Assembly (NCBI GenBank): GCA_964478625.1
Contig: CAYZJH010000018.1
Location: 1-57,409, forward strand
DNA from: SKZT01 sp964478625
GTDB taxonomy: Bacteria; Desulfobacterota; Desulfobacteria; Desulfobacterales; SKZT01
Reading direction: 5' to 3'
DNA length: 57,409 bases
The position numbers and the translations under genes are program-made. Shown here in pieces: positions 1-10,007 of this stretch. Position 1 is the stretch's first letter. The number at the start of each line of letters is the position of its first letter. Below the pieces are notes generated by a model, which was not told where the DNA came from, did no database searches, and saw only the letters and a program-made list of their open reading frames with translations.

Positions 1-224
1 GACCCTGGGTTTACAGGTCGTCCCAGCCTGAAATCAATTAATGTTACTTAGAAGATATATAAAGCAAATTTTATAAGCAATCCTACCGTTTGATTTCAGA
101 AATTACCGGAGCAATATTAAAAATCAAATCGATATATCCTTTTTTTTACATTGCCTTCGAAAATATTACGAAATAAATCTCATCCTATATTTGAATAAAG
201 GGGAAGCCCGATATAATACTTAAA
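1..224. other. Non-coding window edge
   Basis: AT-rich sequence downstream of the last gene of the left cluster. I see no ORF with coding character and no convincing hairpin plus T-tract terminator. The window starts here, so a gene further left cannot be judged. Confidence 0.4.
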
Positions 225-2198
225 TCAATAAGCCAAACGCCCCAACGATTTCAATATCAAGGCAAAACCCATGGCAAACATACCCGTCAGGCCCATACCA
301 CAAGAAAACCCTGCCAGAAGCACCGGTGCATATTGACGCCACATCGCTCCGTATTTTTTCAGGAAAAAAAATCTTCCCAACAGTGCCCCGATGACTTCAA
401 GAATTAAACCGTGGGGTGTACTTTGCCCAAGCCCCCGGACGACTCCATAAATCAGAAGCACCGGCAACCCAAAAATTGATAAAACAATATAGACGATCAC
501 TCCAAACCCCATCCCGGCAAGTACATAAATAAAATTCAATGCTTGAAAAAACAGGGAGTTACCTTCCAGAGTCGAGGTTTGCATCAATAGAGTATTGAGA
601 GCCTGAAGATGCCAAAGCTCCTGTGCATAAGGATAACTGGATGACGGAATGGGGGCCAGGCGCCAAATAAATTGGGAAAACAAAAGACTGGATATCATCA
701 CTACAGGAAAAACAACGATTTCAGCCTTGATGATACCCCGAATGCTGGTACCGGTCAACTCGATCATCCTAAAATGCACGGTTGCTTCACCATAATTATG
801 GATCGGAATCGGCGCATACCAGATCTCAATTCCCTGGTACCCAAAAAACCTCGCTCCGGCAATAAAGCTGGCTTCCCGAACCAGCGGGAGGCTGACAAAC
901 TGCCCGGCAATACCTTCCATGCGAGCCGTGATATATGAGACAATCGGAGTGTAAACAAATCCGTACCCGAGAAAAAATATCCATGGAAAATTAGGAACCA
1001 GCCACACACAAAGCCACACATACGCCAGGGTGGAAAAAACATATATACCAATGGAAATCCAGAAATTAAAATCTCCACGGCCGGGAGGAGGATTAAAAAG
1101 ATCCTTAAGCGTACCTCTTTGAACACCTCCTTCGCCATTAGTTTTACGGCTGAAAGAACGTATCACGAAATAAATACCCACGGCGGCAATCGCCAGGCCA
1201 AGACCGATACCAAAGCTCATGTAAAAATCAAAGTTGTTGGCAAAAACTGTGTCTACGGTTTGCATACCCGGATGCCAGCGGGTCAGGATACCATGTTTAT
1301 AAAGAATCGGGTTGGCCACCACAGTAATGATCAGTCCAACAAGCCCTCCCATGACAGCCCAGAAAGGAAGCACCATACCGACGAAAAGAAGTCCCAGATC
1401 AAGCTGAATTCCTGTAGCCACCGCCGGAAGCACCCCTTCTGTATGCCCGGTAAGCTCAATCCACGGAATGGGTATGATCCTTATCGGTTCCGTAAACAGC
1501 AAGCCCGATAATGTGGGAAGAAGCACATAAATAGCACCGAACATAAGACCAATCACACCACCTATGGAAAAAACCCGCCATTTCCAGCTTTTTTGTTTTT
1601 CCTCGGTGGATTCTGCAAGCGCCATGGTTCCGAGTGCTCCCACCGGTGCCATGGGAAAGGGAAGCTTTTCCACATCAGAGGTAATCCGATACAAGGCATA
1701 TCCAAGACCAAAATGGTCGATTCGTTGGACAATCTGAGAGCCTACAAGAAGCAGGATAGGTATAAGCCAGTCCCGGTGAAAAAAGGTTCTTTCCACCAGA
1801 GACAGAGACTCCGGAGCAGGCGCAACCCAGTGGGGAATATATTCTGTAAGACCCAGCATTTTTGCCGCGTCCGATTGCACAAGGTACTGGTTCCATAAAA
1901 GCCCCTGGAAAGGTGATGCCAACGCAGCTCCGGCCATATAATAGAGGAGAAAGATTTCCTGTTGTTTCAGTTCAGTAAATGAGCGTTTGGCCATCTCCGC
2001 AAAGAGGATGATGGTAACCCACCGGGCGGCAGGACCGATTCCCTGGCCTATAACAAGCTGAAGATACATACTTCCGGGCATCATTAGAAAACCGATAAAA
2101 ATGGCTCCGACAATGGTTTTCCAATCAAACCCCTCTTCAAAATGATCCGGTGCTTTTAAAAGATCTCTGTATTCTTTCAGTTCTTTATCGTCATACAT
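225..2198 (-). CDS. OPT-like polytopic membrane protein
   Basis: A 657-residue integral membrane protein with about 14 or more hydrophobic segments. It starts with a charged cytoplasmic N-terminus (residues 1-25) followed by a first helix around residues 28-50. The glycine- and proline-rich membrane segments and overall layout resemble the oligopeptide transporter (OPT) superfamily; this is family resemblance by eye, and the substrate is unknown. It is the last gene of the minus-strand cluster, 19 nt after the DUF6785-type membrane protein, so the two are probably co-translated and may work together. An AAAGGAT-like stretch lies upstream of the ATG. It could instead belong to an uncharacterised membrane family annotated only as hypothetical. 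Confidence 0.6.
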   Translation of the reverse strand: MYDDKELKEYRDLLKAPDHFEEGFDWKTIVGAIFIGFLMMPGSMYLQLVIGQGIGPAARWVTIILFAEMAKRSFTELKQQEIFLLYYMAGAALASPFQGLLWNQYLVQSDAAKMLGLTEYIPHWVAPAPESLSLVERTFFHRDWLIPILLLVGSQIVQRIDHFGLGYALYRITSDVEKLPFPMAPVGALGTMALAESTEEKQKSWKWRVFSIGGVIGLMFGAIYVLLPTLSGLLFTEPIRIIPIPWIELTGHTEGVLPAVATGIQLDLGLLFVGMVLPFWAVMGGLVGLIITVVANPILYKHGILTRWHPGMQTVDTVFANNFDFYMSFGIGLGLAIAAVGIYFVIRSFSRKTNGEGGVQRGTLKDLFNPPPGRGDFNFWISIGIYVFSTLAYVWLCVWLVPNFPWIFFLGYGFVYTPIVSYITARMEGIAGQFVSLPLVREASFIAGARFFGYQGIEIWYAPIPIHNYGEATVHFRMIELTGTSIRGIIKAEIVVFPVVMISSLLFSQFIWRLAPIPSSSYPYAQELWHLQALNTLLMQTSTLEGNSLFFQALNFIYVLAGMGFGVIVYIVLSIFGLPVLLIYGVVRGLGQSTPHGLILEVIGALLGRFFFLKKYGAMWRQYAPVLLAGFSCGMGLTGMFAMGFALILKSLGRLAY

Positions 2199-2217
2199 GA
2201 ACTCATTTTATCCTTTA

Positions 2218-4212
2218 TTAGTCGGGCAACACCAGATAGCTTGCGTCGCTGAACAAACCAATTACAGCCCAGAGACCACCCATTAGAAAATCACCGATAA
2301 TCAATCCGATAAACAGAAACCGCAGTTTCTTGAACAATGCCACCCCCCCGTAACGCATACACAATGCATTACATATCCATCCTGCAAAAAAACTGAACCA
2401 CAATATTCTCATGGCCGAACTATAGGTAGTCAGATATCCGATGGGGTGAATGGGCCACCAATAAAACCGGTGATAACACACAACCAACACCAGCATGACT
2501 ATGGCCCCTGCAATGGCAAAAACAGTCACCCAATCCCCTGGCTTTGAAGGTAATTCCACCATGGTGTTGACATTTTCATATACGGCCAAAGTGGTCCTTG
2601 ACGCCCAGTCAAGACCAAGTTCACGAATGCCGAATTTGTAACATAAAGCCAGCATTGCAACAAAAGAAACCACAACTCCCATGATGAGCGTGACAATAAT
2701 GGCTCCTATAATAAGCCTACGATTGATGACATTCCGGGTGACTTCCCTTGCATGGACCAGGGAAGGCATAAGTGATTCCCGAAGGTCAAGAAAAAGAACT
2801 TTCTGAGCAACTGCGGCAACAAGCAACCCTACACTGGTAAAAAATTTGGGTCCGAAAAAAACAAGGAGTCCATCCAAAGGCGCAGCGGTTAGGGTAAAAT
2901 AGGCAAGCCCTCCCTGGCATATGACCCTGGCTGCAACCAGCATGATCATGAAAAAAGCCCCAACCAGTAAAATGGATGGAAGCACCGGAATTCCAAAAAA
3001 ACAGCACCAGATAATGATTCCTGAAATTCCAGCAAAAAACCCCCAGAAGGAAAGGGGTATGGAAAACCATTCCGTTTTTGATGCTTCATGTTTCCACGGC
3101 ATAAAAGACCGCTTGAACACATCGACAAGATGAAACCGGGCAAGCCAAAGGATAAAAATGAAAAAAACTCCATAAGCGCCAATCATCTGGGTTTCCTCCG
3201 GCCTCGACAGGGTTGGACCGAACGTAATGCCTAACGCTGCTGCAGGAATATTATAACCGAGGATACTCAGCAACCCTATAAGAAGTCCTCCCATGATGAA
3301 AAAAAACCAGAAAGAAAAGGAGATTTGCTTTGAGGTTAAAAAGGCAAAACCAATAAACGCAGGGTAGATATAAATGTTTAATTTATAGAAAGCCGCGAAC
3401 AACCCATGTTGAGGAAAATATGGGCCGGCCAAAATCAGTGTGGGAATCTGAGGAATACCGGGATGGTAAAAATTAAGACCATTGATGGTATGAATGAATA
3501 TCGGAATCATCATACCGGAAATCATAAACCTGTTGCTGAAAAACCGTCCCAACCCATCGCCATCAAGATGTTCCTGCATCAATTGGGGGACACGAAGCAA
3601 CGGAAAATTCATCCGTTCATTGTGAAGCCACTGGCGACTTAACAAGTTCACCAGGCACAGCATGGTAAAATAGCTGAGAAACACAAAGCAGCCCCAAGCT
3701 AAAAGCGGACCTATCCAGACCTCCCATGGGATTTGCCTGACCACCTCAAACCATGTCATCTGACGCCCCCCCAAAAGCCCGTTATAAAGGCCTTCCACCG
3801 CGATTTCACTTTGGGGATACAAAATTTTCGGCATCAGTGGATGAAGGGTTTCATCCCAACGGTTTTCGACCGTGGCAAAATGGAAAGGAGCTGTGAGGTT
3901 GATAAAAAATGTGCGAACCAGGCCCGTATATGCGATACCCGACACCAGCACCATCAGGATCCAGGCTGTCAGAAGTTCCTTGCCAGTCATGAAATCATAT
4001 CGGTGAAATAATTTTCGCAATACCGCAACAATAACCGTGAGCCAGACAAGAACAAAAAAAGGGGCCAGAGGAAAATGCCCTCCTCCAAGGGGTGTTGCCT
4101 GGCGGTGTGCGTTGTTGAAAGGTGTGACAATACAAATGATTAAGGCGATCACCATCCCGATAACAATGGCACGCAATCGGATGCCACTTTCTGATTTTGG
4201 GGGATCAGGCAT
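2218..4212 (-). CDS. DUF6785/DUF6784-type polytopic membrane protein
   Basis: A 664-residue multi-span membrane protein with a short basic N-terminus, a first helix at about residues 12-30, and helices across the whole length. The N-terminal half with an LGGGHFPLAPFF stretch (about 42-53) and the later RVICQGGLAYF stretch recall the DUF6785 and DUF6784 families, which as far as I know have no assigned function. It lies between the M28/FtsX fusion gene (52-nt gap) and the OPT-like gene (19-nt gap), all in one direction. A role in moving a solute or envelope precursor is an inference from context only. The family name rests on pattern memory, not a search. Confidence 0.55.
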   Translation of the reverse strand: MPDPPKSESGIRLRAIVIGMVIALIICIVTPFNNAHRQATPLGGGHFPLAPFFVLVWLTVIVAVLRKLFHRYDFMTGKELLTAWILMVLVSGIAYTGLVRTFFINLTAPFHFATVENRWDETLHPLMPKILYPQSEIAVEGLYNGLLGGRQMTWFEVVRQIPWEVWIGPLLAWGCFVFLSYFTMLCLVNLLSRQWLHNERMNFPLLRVPQLMQEHLDGDGLGRFFSNRFMISGMMIPIFIHTINGLNFYHPGIPQIPTLILAGPYFPQHGLFAAFYKLNIYIYPAFIGFAFLTSKQISFSFWFFFIMGGLLIGLLSILGYNIPAAALGITFGPTLSRPEETQMIGAYGVFFIFILWLARFHLVDVFKRSFMPWKHEASKTEWFSIPLSFWGFFAGISGIIIWCCFFGIPVLPSILLVGAFFMIMLVAARVICQGGLAYFTLTAAPLDGLLVFFGPKFFTSVGLLVAAVAQKVLFLDLRESLMPSLVHAREVTRNVINRRLIIGAIIVTLIMGVVVSFVAMLALCYKFGIRELGLDWASRTTLAVYENVNTMVELPSKPGDWVTVFAIAGAIVMLVLVVCYHRFYWWPIHPIGYLTTYSSAMRILWFSFFAGWICNALCMRYGGVALFKKLRFLFIGLIIGDFLMGGLWAVIGLFSDASYLVLPD

Positions 4213-4264
4213 TTCGGGTTTTTTCTCCGGTTTTATATGTTGACTATTAAATCAGCATGTATTG

Positions 4265-7200
4265 CTAAACTCGGCATTCACATTTCAAAAGCGTTTCTCC
4301 TTCCGGAGCTTCAGCCATCAGGCCTTTTTCCTGCTGAGCCTGATCAAGAACCTGCTCATAGTATTTTTTCTCCTCATCATCAAGGCTACGCCATAAAAGA
4401 AGCTGTTTCCTGAATGCATGGAGAAAGCCCTTATTGATTCGTCTCCAAGCATTGGATTCTCCGGATTCCCTGGTTAAAGTCACTTTAATTTCCAGATAAC
4501 CTGCCTCTTCTGTCGATGGGCAAAATCGGGTTTGAACCTGCTGCATGATGCCAAAATCAAACGGGGCAAGCCATACCTTTGTTTCAATATCCAGGCAGGA
4601 ATCTTGGCAACACTGGTTATTATTCCCACAATCAGGTTTATTTTTGGCTAATTGCCGTGGAAAAGGGCAAACAAAACCGAAACCAATATTTCCAATTGAA
4701 AAAATTCCGTGGGAAACATCTTTGTGTGAAATGAAATAGTCATAGATAAATCCCCCGATACTCCGGTGCTCGTGATAATTCATTAAAAACGGAAATTTCA
4801 CCTCCAAATTGTTTCCAAGGGCTTCGGGAAGTTTCCAGGACCGATTCACATCCGGGATGGCAATGTTGGCTGCTACCCTGGACGGATAAATCACCGATAT
4901 CAAAACTACCAAAATCACAAGAAACATGGCGGCAACTCCGGCTAGAGAGGAATAATTTACCGTAATGCCTGACCATAACCATGTTCCTGCAAACATACCC
5001 GCCAAAGTTTGAGCCATCAGGTATCCAAGGACAACGCTTAATACCGCAAACGCTAAAGACTCGGCCACGAATAAGAAAGATACATGGGATGGTGCCAGAC
5101 CCACGGACGTGTAAATTCCGATTTCACGTTTTCGTTCATAGACACTTCCAATCATGGTGTTCAAAACTATAAAAATTGAAATGATCAATGGAATCAATAT
5201 ATTGGGAACTCCCGTATAACTTAATGTATCACTTGCGTTGTATATGTAAGTTCCATCCGGTTCGCCCGAGAAAAGAGTCAACCCGAAACGATCGACTAAA
5301 TTCATGGCCATATTTCGAATATCCTCTTTTGAGTCGTAACTTATGGCGACGGCTTTCAACTTTCCACCCGATGCCAAAAGAGTCTGATAGGGTATAATGA
5401 GGGTCAATTCTCCTGAAATATGATTGTAAAGACTTTGAAAGGCTCGGACATCTTCCCCGGATTCCATGGCATCCATTTCGGACTCGGTAAGTTCTACGGC
5501 AGCTGATTCCCTGGGAAAAATCACCGGAGTCAGCGGTTCACCATCTAAATCCGTTCTCTCATGAAGCTTCTGTCCCGAGAATGTTCCCACAACTTTAAAG
5601 GGCTTTCCCCATAATCGGACTTCGGTTTCTGCAGGATCTTCAGGATCAATCCCCAAATTTTCAGCCATCCTCCTTGGAATCAGAACCGCCTGGCGGTCAT
5701 CTTCATTAAACCACCGACCTCCGACAAGAATATCATCAACACCTGAAACCCTGCTCTCATGAGCAGACAGACCGATCATGCCGCTGGCTTCAAAAGATTT
5801 TTCTCCCAAGGTTATCGGAATTCTTTCCGATCTTGTCCGATCCTCGGATTCAAGCCAAACTCTGGGAACAGCCAGTCCTTTACCCTTGAAGCTGTTTGAA
5901 ATAATGCCAAATGCTTCCGGGGGAAGGCTTTGCCAGTTGACATTTTTCAGTAGAAATCCCGAATAAGGCGAATCGGTTTGATACTGTAGTCTAGCATGAA
6001 GCCTGGAGGACTTAACCGAGGTAAAACTCATAATGGTAAAGGTCAAAATGACAAGGGTGGTGCACGTTAAAATGGTCCGGATACGCCTTCGTCTAAGATT
6101 GCTTACTCCCAGGAAAAAAGCGGCAACAAAGGCTTTCCAGCGGCTCATTTCAGCACCTTGTCCTCGCCATGCCTTTTTTTGAAGTTGAATCATCTCATCT
6201 TCGAACCGGAAAAAAATAATCAAAGACACCATGAAAGAAAGCCCGATGATAAAAAATGCCAGAATGACCACCATTGGGCTGTATGCCAGTTGAAATGCCG
6301 GATGAACCTGATAGATCACACCGATTAAAAGGATCAAAATGGTCAGAAATGCAACAAGTCTTTTGTAAATATTCGAATAAGAAAAAACCAGCCTTTCCAT
6401 ACAAAATGCAAATGGAACAAAAAGAGCGATATAAAAAAGCACACCGAACAAGACATCTTTCTGGGTTTTTTCAACCTGGTCGTACACCCTTGCCGCAAGG
6501 GCCCATGAGCGGGCCGAAGCCTCTGAGAAACGGTCATATTCGTATGTTGCAAGGGATACCTCAGCCAGGTTTAAAGCCTCCATTCCCTCTTTCTGAAGTC
6601 CCCGAATTTTTTCGTCCACGATTCCATGGTTTTCCAGATTTATAATTCTCGGCTCCAAAAGGTTCCACATGTCCCTTGCCACCATAAAGTCGGTACGATG
6701 AATAAAAGGCCAGTCATCTACCAGGTAACCAGTACCTTCAGGGGTCGTCTTATCCGAATTGGTTAAAATAAGCTTTTTGCGAAGTAAAGAATCGGACAAA
6801 ATGAGTTTAAGAGGTGTACCCGGTTCAAGATAAATAGAGGCTATCGTGGATGACCGGGTATCCATCCTGGAATACCAGTATCGCGTAGGTTCGGATTCAC
6901 GACGACCATCAATTAATTGAATCCTGGTCATGTAAGCGAATGTTCTAGGCTCCAGCAGGTTAAAAATGGTGGTTTCTCTACAGGAAAATAAGACAAGATC
7001 CGTTTCCATATAAGGACGCTGCATTTTAACACGGTAAGCATCCTTTCCTGTACCGGGCTTATCAATTGCCCAAACCGCCTCACCGGTCTCAGGTTCAAAC
7101 CGATATCCCTCAATAATGACTTTATGATAGGAGTTCTTTGAATCTGCTATCCCCCGAAGCTGGAAATTTCCCCTGGCATCCACAATAGCATGAAACACTG

Positions 7201-9211
7201 ACGGACCCTGAAAACAGAGCAGGGTGGTTCCGGGTGCCGCTTGATCCGGAAAAAGCTCACCATGCCGTAAAAATTTAGCTCTTCCTGTAACAGTGGAAAA
7301 ACCGTCGCGCGGATATTCCCCGTTATGGAGCACCGGTGCTTTGGTTATTTCCCCGATAATACCTGATACCATTTGACTTTGTTGAAATGCATATTCGATA
7401 TTGACCTTTTCTATGGTGTCGTTTGGAGTACCCCACATAGGCCTGGCATCGTTGACCGTAACAAGGGTTAGGCCATGAAACCCTGCAATAGCACTAACTT
7501 CTCCCCCTAGTTGGGGTTGGTCAAGAAAATAGCTGTCCCAGGTTCTAAGCCTACTCGGCCTGAGTGTATCATGATACAAAGATGCGTACTCGGAATGGAT
7601 TGCCCATTGGTGGATGATATCGTTTAATACCGAATAGGCCGGCACACGATTGATTCGAGGACGTAAAGGAAAAAGCCATCCTTGGTTAAAGGCACCGACT
7701 CCATCGCCATGGCTTGACAGGTGCAGAGAAACGATTGCGGCAATCTCCTTTCCTGTGACAGTGGATCGAAAACTTTGGGTGCTTTTAAGCATTTTTTCCT
7801 GAATTTCGGCATCTTTTAAAATCGCTTCATGGTCTTTTATTGCCAAGGAAATCAAGGCAGTAATTTCATCTGTTTCCTCATCGGTAAGCTTATTGAAATC
7901 CGTACGCCACCCGATCTGGCGAAGCATGAACCGGCGGTTTGCAAGCTTCTGGATCATTCTTTCATCGGATTCATCTTTTTTCTCCATGCGCAGAAGCATC
8001 AATTGACGGGCAATCTGATCTGCTTCTGTTTTAATACGATCTGATAGCGCCTCTCTTAAAAGATCTTGAGATAGCTCCGGCCCTGACATGTTCAAATATT
8101 TGCCCTGGGTTCTTGCAAGTTGAAGAACTTCGATCATTTTATGGGAATGGCGGATGACTTCTCGTAAATCTCTTTGCATATCTCTCTGAAGCTTCGACCG
8201 TGCACGAATGCTCCAGATCATCTCTCTCATACCTGAAAGAGTTTGTGAATGTCCTGATGAAGCAACCAGCAGAACTGACCGTTCAGGAGGGTTCTCTTTA
8301 AGGCTTCGGGCATAAGCAAGAAGTGTGGCGATACTGCCCGCCTCATCAGCGCCGGGTGAAGCTCCCAGAACATGAGCAGTGCTGTCGTAAAATCCTTCAA
8401 TGATAACCAGCTCTTCCTTGAGTTCCGGGTGGGAACCTTCAACTAAGCAATAAATATTTCTGGCCGTAACATTTTCCCATCGTACATCCGAAACTAATCT
8501 CACTCGGTTAGTTCTTGGATTCCCCTGAAGATTTTCAATTTCCCCGAACAGTTCTTCAGCCTTTGCCTGGGATATCCTGAGCCTTGGAAAGCGAATCGGT
8601 GTTAATTCAAATTTATCCTCAAAAAAACTTTTGGTTAAATTCCCGCGGTCTAAATAAATCAGCCCTTTTGCTCCCAAGGAAGCTGCATGAATCCAGTTTT
8701 TTCCTGAATCCAGCTCCATAAGCACAATGGTGCCTTCAATTTTTTTTCCGGATAATTCCGAAAGCTCTCCATGGCCGACATAAACAAGCGGGGCTTCGAT
8801 ACCTGGTGGGCCTATGGTGTCAGGTGAAATGGCATTTCCACGGATTGGATTCAAGGTAGTGGTGTGTCCGGAAGCCAGGTTGGTCAATGAGCTGTTATTG
8901 TGAAGCAAAACAGGAACTAAGAAAAGGTGAGTTTTAACATCTCCTAAATCCAGATCTTCCAGTGATTGTATGATAAATTGAGTTGCTGAATTAAAGCCTG
9001 CCGTCCCGGTTGAACGATCCCCAAAATCCGAAAGAGTTCGGATATCCGAAACAAACTGGTTCCGGGCTTCATCCGAAACCTCTGCTTTAGCCGGTAATGC
9101 CCCCAGCCAAAACCATATTATCACCATGAAAAGAACCCAGACCGAATTCAAAATCCGGATATCCATTTTTTCAGCTATGCTATGCTTTAAAAATCCCATT
9201 CCGATTACCAT
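4265..9211 (-). CDS. FtsX-like ABC permease fused to a degenerate M28 peptidase domain
   Basis: A very large protein (1648 residues). A signal-anchor helix (about 20-42, ending in an AKA-like site) is followed by an M28-type domain with an inserted protease-associated region (about 125-200). The M28 fold signals remain (GADEAGS with D289, and GTPNDTIEKV), but metal-ligand positions look lost: the usual HxD reads F274-Y-D276, the EE motif reads GH, the last His reads Gly. Two or three membrane helices follow, then a MacB/FtsX module with an LRRRRIRT elbow, a periplasmic domain and three C-terminal helices carrying the ERKREIGIYTSVGL signature. A cysteine-rich soluble tail ends it. The start overlaps the ATPase stop by 7 nt, so the two are translationally coupled. 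I infer an extracytoplasmic binding or mechanotransmission role rather than proteolysis. Confidence 0.75.
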   Translation of the reverse strand: MVIGMGFLKHSIAEKMDIRILNSVWVLFMVIIWFWLGALPAKAEVSDEARNQFVSDIRTLSDFGDRSTGTAGFNSATQFIIQSLEDLDLGDVKTHLFLVPVLLHNNSSLTNLASGHTTTLNPIRGNAISPDTIGPPGIEAPLVYVGHGELSELSGKKIEGTIVLMELDSGKNWIHAASLGAKGLIYLDRGNLTKSFFEDKFELTPIRFPRLRISQAKAEELFGEIENLQGNPRTNRVRLVSDVRWENVTARNIYCLVEGSHPELKEELVIIEGFYDSTAHVLGASPGADEAGSIATLLAYARSLKENPPERSVLLVASSGHSQTLSGMREMIWSIRARSKLQRDMQRDLREVIRHSHKMIEVLQLARTQGKYLNMSGPELSQDLLREALSDRIKTEADQIARQLMLLRMEKKDESDERMIQKLANRRFMLRQIGWRTDFNKLTDEETDEITALISLAIKDHEAILKDAEIQEKMLKSTQSFRSTVTGKEIAAIVSLHLSSHGDGVGAFNQGWLFPLRPRINRVPAYSVLNDIIHQWAIHSEYASLYHDTLRPSRLRTWDSYFLDQPQLGGEVSAIAGFHGLTLVTVNDARPMWGTPNDTIEKVNIEYAFQQSQMVSGIIGEITKAPVLHNGEYPRDGFSTVTGRAKFLRHGELFPDQAAPGTTLLCFQGPSVFHAIVDARGNFQLRGIADSKNSYHKVIIEGYRFEPETGEAVWAIDKPGTGKDAYRVKMQRPYMETDLVLFSCRETTIFNLLEPRTFAYMTRIQLIDGRRESEPTRYWYSRMDTRSSTIASIYLEPGTPLKLILSDSLLRKKLILTNSDKTTPEGTGYLVDDWPFIHRTDFMVARDMWNLLEPRIINLENHGIVDEKIRGLQKEGMEALNLAEVSLATYEYDRFSEASARSWALAARVYDQVEKTQKDVLFGVLFYIALFVPFAFCMERLVFSYSNIYKRLVAFLTILILLIGVIYQVHPAFQLAYSPMVVILAFFIIGLSFMVSLIIFFRFEDEMIQLQKKAWRGQGAEMSRWKAFVAAFFLGVSNLRRRRIRTILTCTTLVILTFTIMSFTSVKSSRLHARLQYQTDSPYSGFLLKNVNWQSLPPEAFGIISNSFKGKGLAVPRVWLESEDRTRSERIPITLGEKSFEASGMIGLSAHESRVSGVDDILVGGRWFNEDDRQAVLIPRRMAENLGIDPEDPAETEVRLWGKPFKVVGTFSGQKLHERTDLDGEPLTPVIFPRESAAVELTESEMDAMESGEDVRAFQSLYNHISGELTLIIPYQTLLASGGKLKAVAISYDSKEDIRNMAMNLVDRFGLTLFSGEPDGTYIYNASDTLSYTGVPNILIPLIISIFIVLNTMIGSVYERKREIGIYTSVGLAPSHVSFLFVAESLAFAVLSVVLGYLMAQTLAGMFAGTWLWSGITVNYSSLAGVAAMFLVILVVLISVIYPSRVAANIAIPDVNRSWKLPEALGNNLEVKFPFLMNYHEHRSIGGFIYDYFISHKDVSHGIFSIGNIGFGFVCPFPRQLAKNKPDCGNNNQCCQDSCLDIETKVWLAPFDFGIMQQVQTRFCPSTEEAGYLEIKVTLTRESGESNAWRRINKGFLHAFRKQLLLWRSLDDEEKKYYEQVLDQAQQEKGLMAEAPEGETLLKCECRV

Positions 9212-9999
9212 CTTTCACCGACCGTTCCTACTGAAATGGTTAAATCTTTGCGTTCTTCAATCTTCTCAACCTGTCCGTCACGGATCCAGATTACATGATC
9301 GGAAACATTGAGCATTTTAATATCGTGAGTCGCTGAAATTACGGTTACCTTTCGTTCCCAACTTAGGTTTTTAAGCAGGGCAATAATCTCCTCTCCAGTA
9401 ATCAGATCCAAATTACCGGTTGGCTCATCAGCCAATATAATGGCCGGATCATTCGCCAATGCCCTGGCAACGGCGACTCTTTGCTGCTGGCCTCCTGAAA
9501 GTTCAAAAGGTTTGTGTTGATAACGATCCCCGAGCCCCACCAGATCGAGAAGTTCCATCCCTTTTTCGATAGCGGTCTCATTGCCCATACCCCCAAAAAT
9601 CATGGGAAGTGTCACATTTTCAAGTGCCGTCATCACCTGGATCAAATTAAAAGTCTGAAAAATATAGCCGATTTTTCTGCATCTGAGCCATGCCAATTCA
9701 TAAGCATCCAATTGGGCAATATCCACTTCATCAATAAAGACTTTTCCTGAGGAAGGTTTATCAAGGCCTCCGATCATGTTGAAAAGAGTACTTTTTCCGG
9801 ATCCCGATGGCCCCATGATTGAGACGTACCGCCCTGCAATAATGTCAAGATCTACTCCTTTTAATGCCTGAACATCAACTTTACCGAGTTTAAAAGTTTT
9901 TGTGACTCCGGAGACCCGAATTATTTTTCTTTCCATAATATCTGATGATTTTTGAACAGTGTTTTCAGACGGTTCATTCAACATGGTTTTCATTTCCAT
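9205..9999 (-). CDS. ABC transporter ATP-binding protein, LolD/MacB type
   Basis: A 264-residue nucleotide-binding subunit that energises an FtsX-type transporter. It shows Walker A GPSGSGKST, a Q-loop (IFQTFNLI), the LSGGQQQRVAVARAL signature, Walker B ILADEPTGNLD and the H-loop (ATHD). The N-terminal 25 residues are an extension before the domain. These signatures are typical of the LolD/MacB/FtsE group whose partners are FtsX-fold permeases. Both neighbours are such permeases: the short one 8 nt upstream and the M28-fusion one overlapping 7 nt downstream. The three probably form one mechanotransmission-type complex, with the ATPase at the cytoplasmic face of the inner membrane. Confidence 0.93.
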   Translation of the reverse strand: MEMKTMLNEPSENTVQKSSDIMERKIIRVSGVTKTFKLGKVDVQALKGVDLDIIAGRYVSIMGPSGSGKSTLFNMIGGLDKPSSGKVFIDEVDIAQLDAYELAWLRCRKIGYIFQTFNLIQVMTALENVTLPMIFGGMGNETAIEKGMELLDLVGLGDRYQHKPFELSGGQQQRVAVARALANDPAIILADEPTGNLDLITGEEIIALLKNLSWERKVTVISATHDIKMLNVSDHVIWIRDGQVEKIEERKDLTISVGTVGERW

Positions 10000-10007
10000 A
10001 TTTAATG

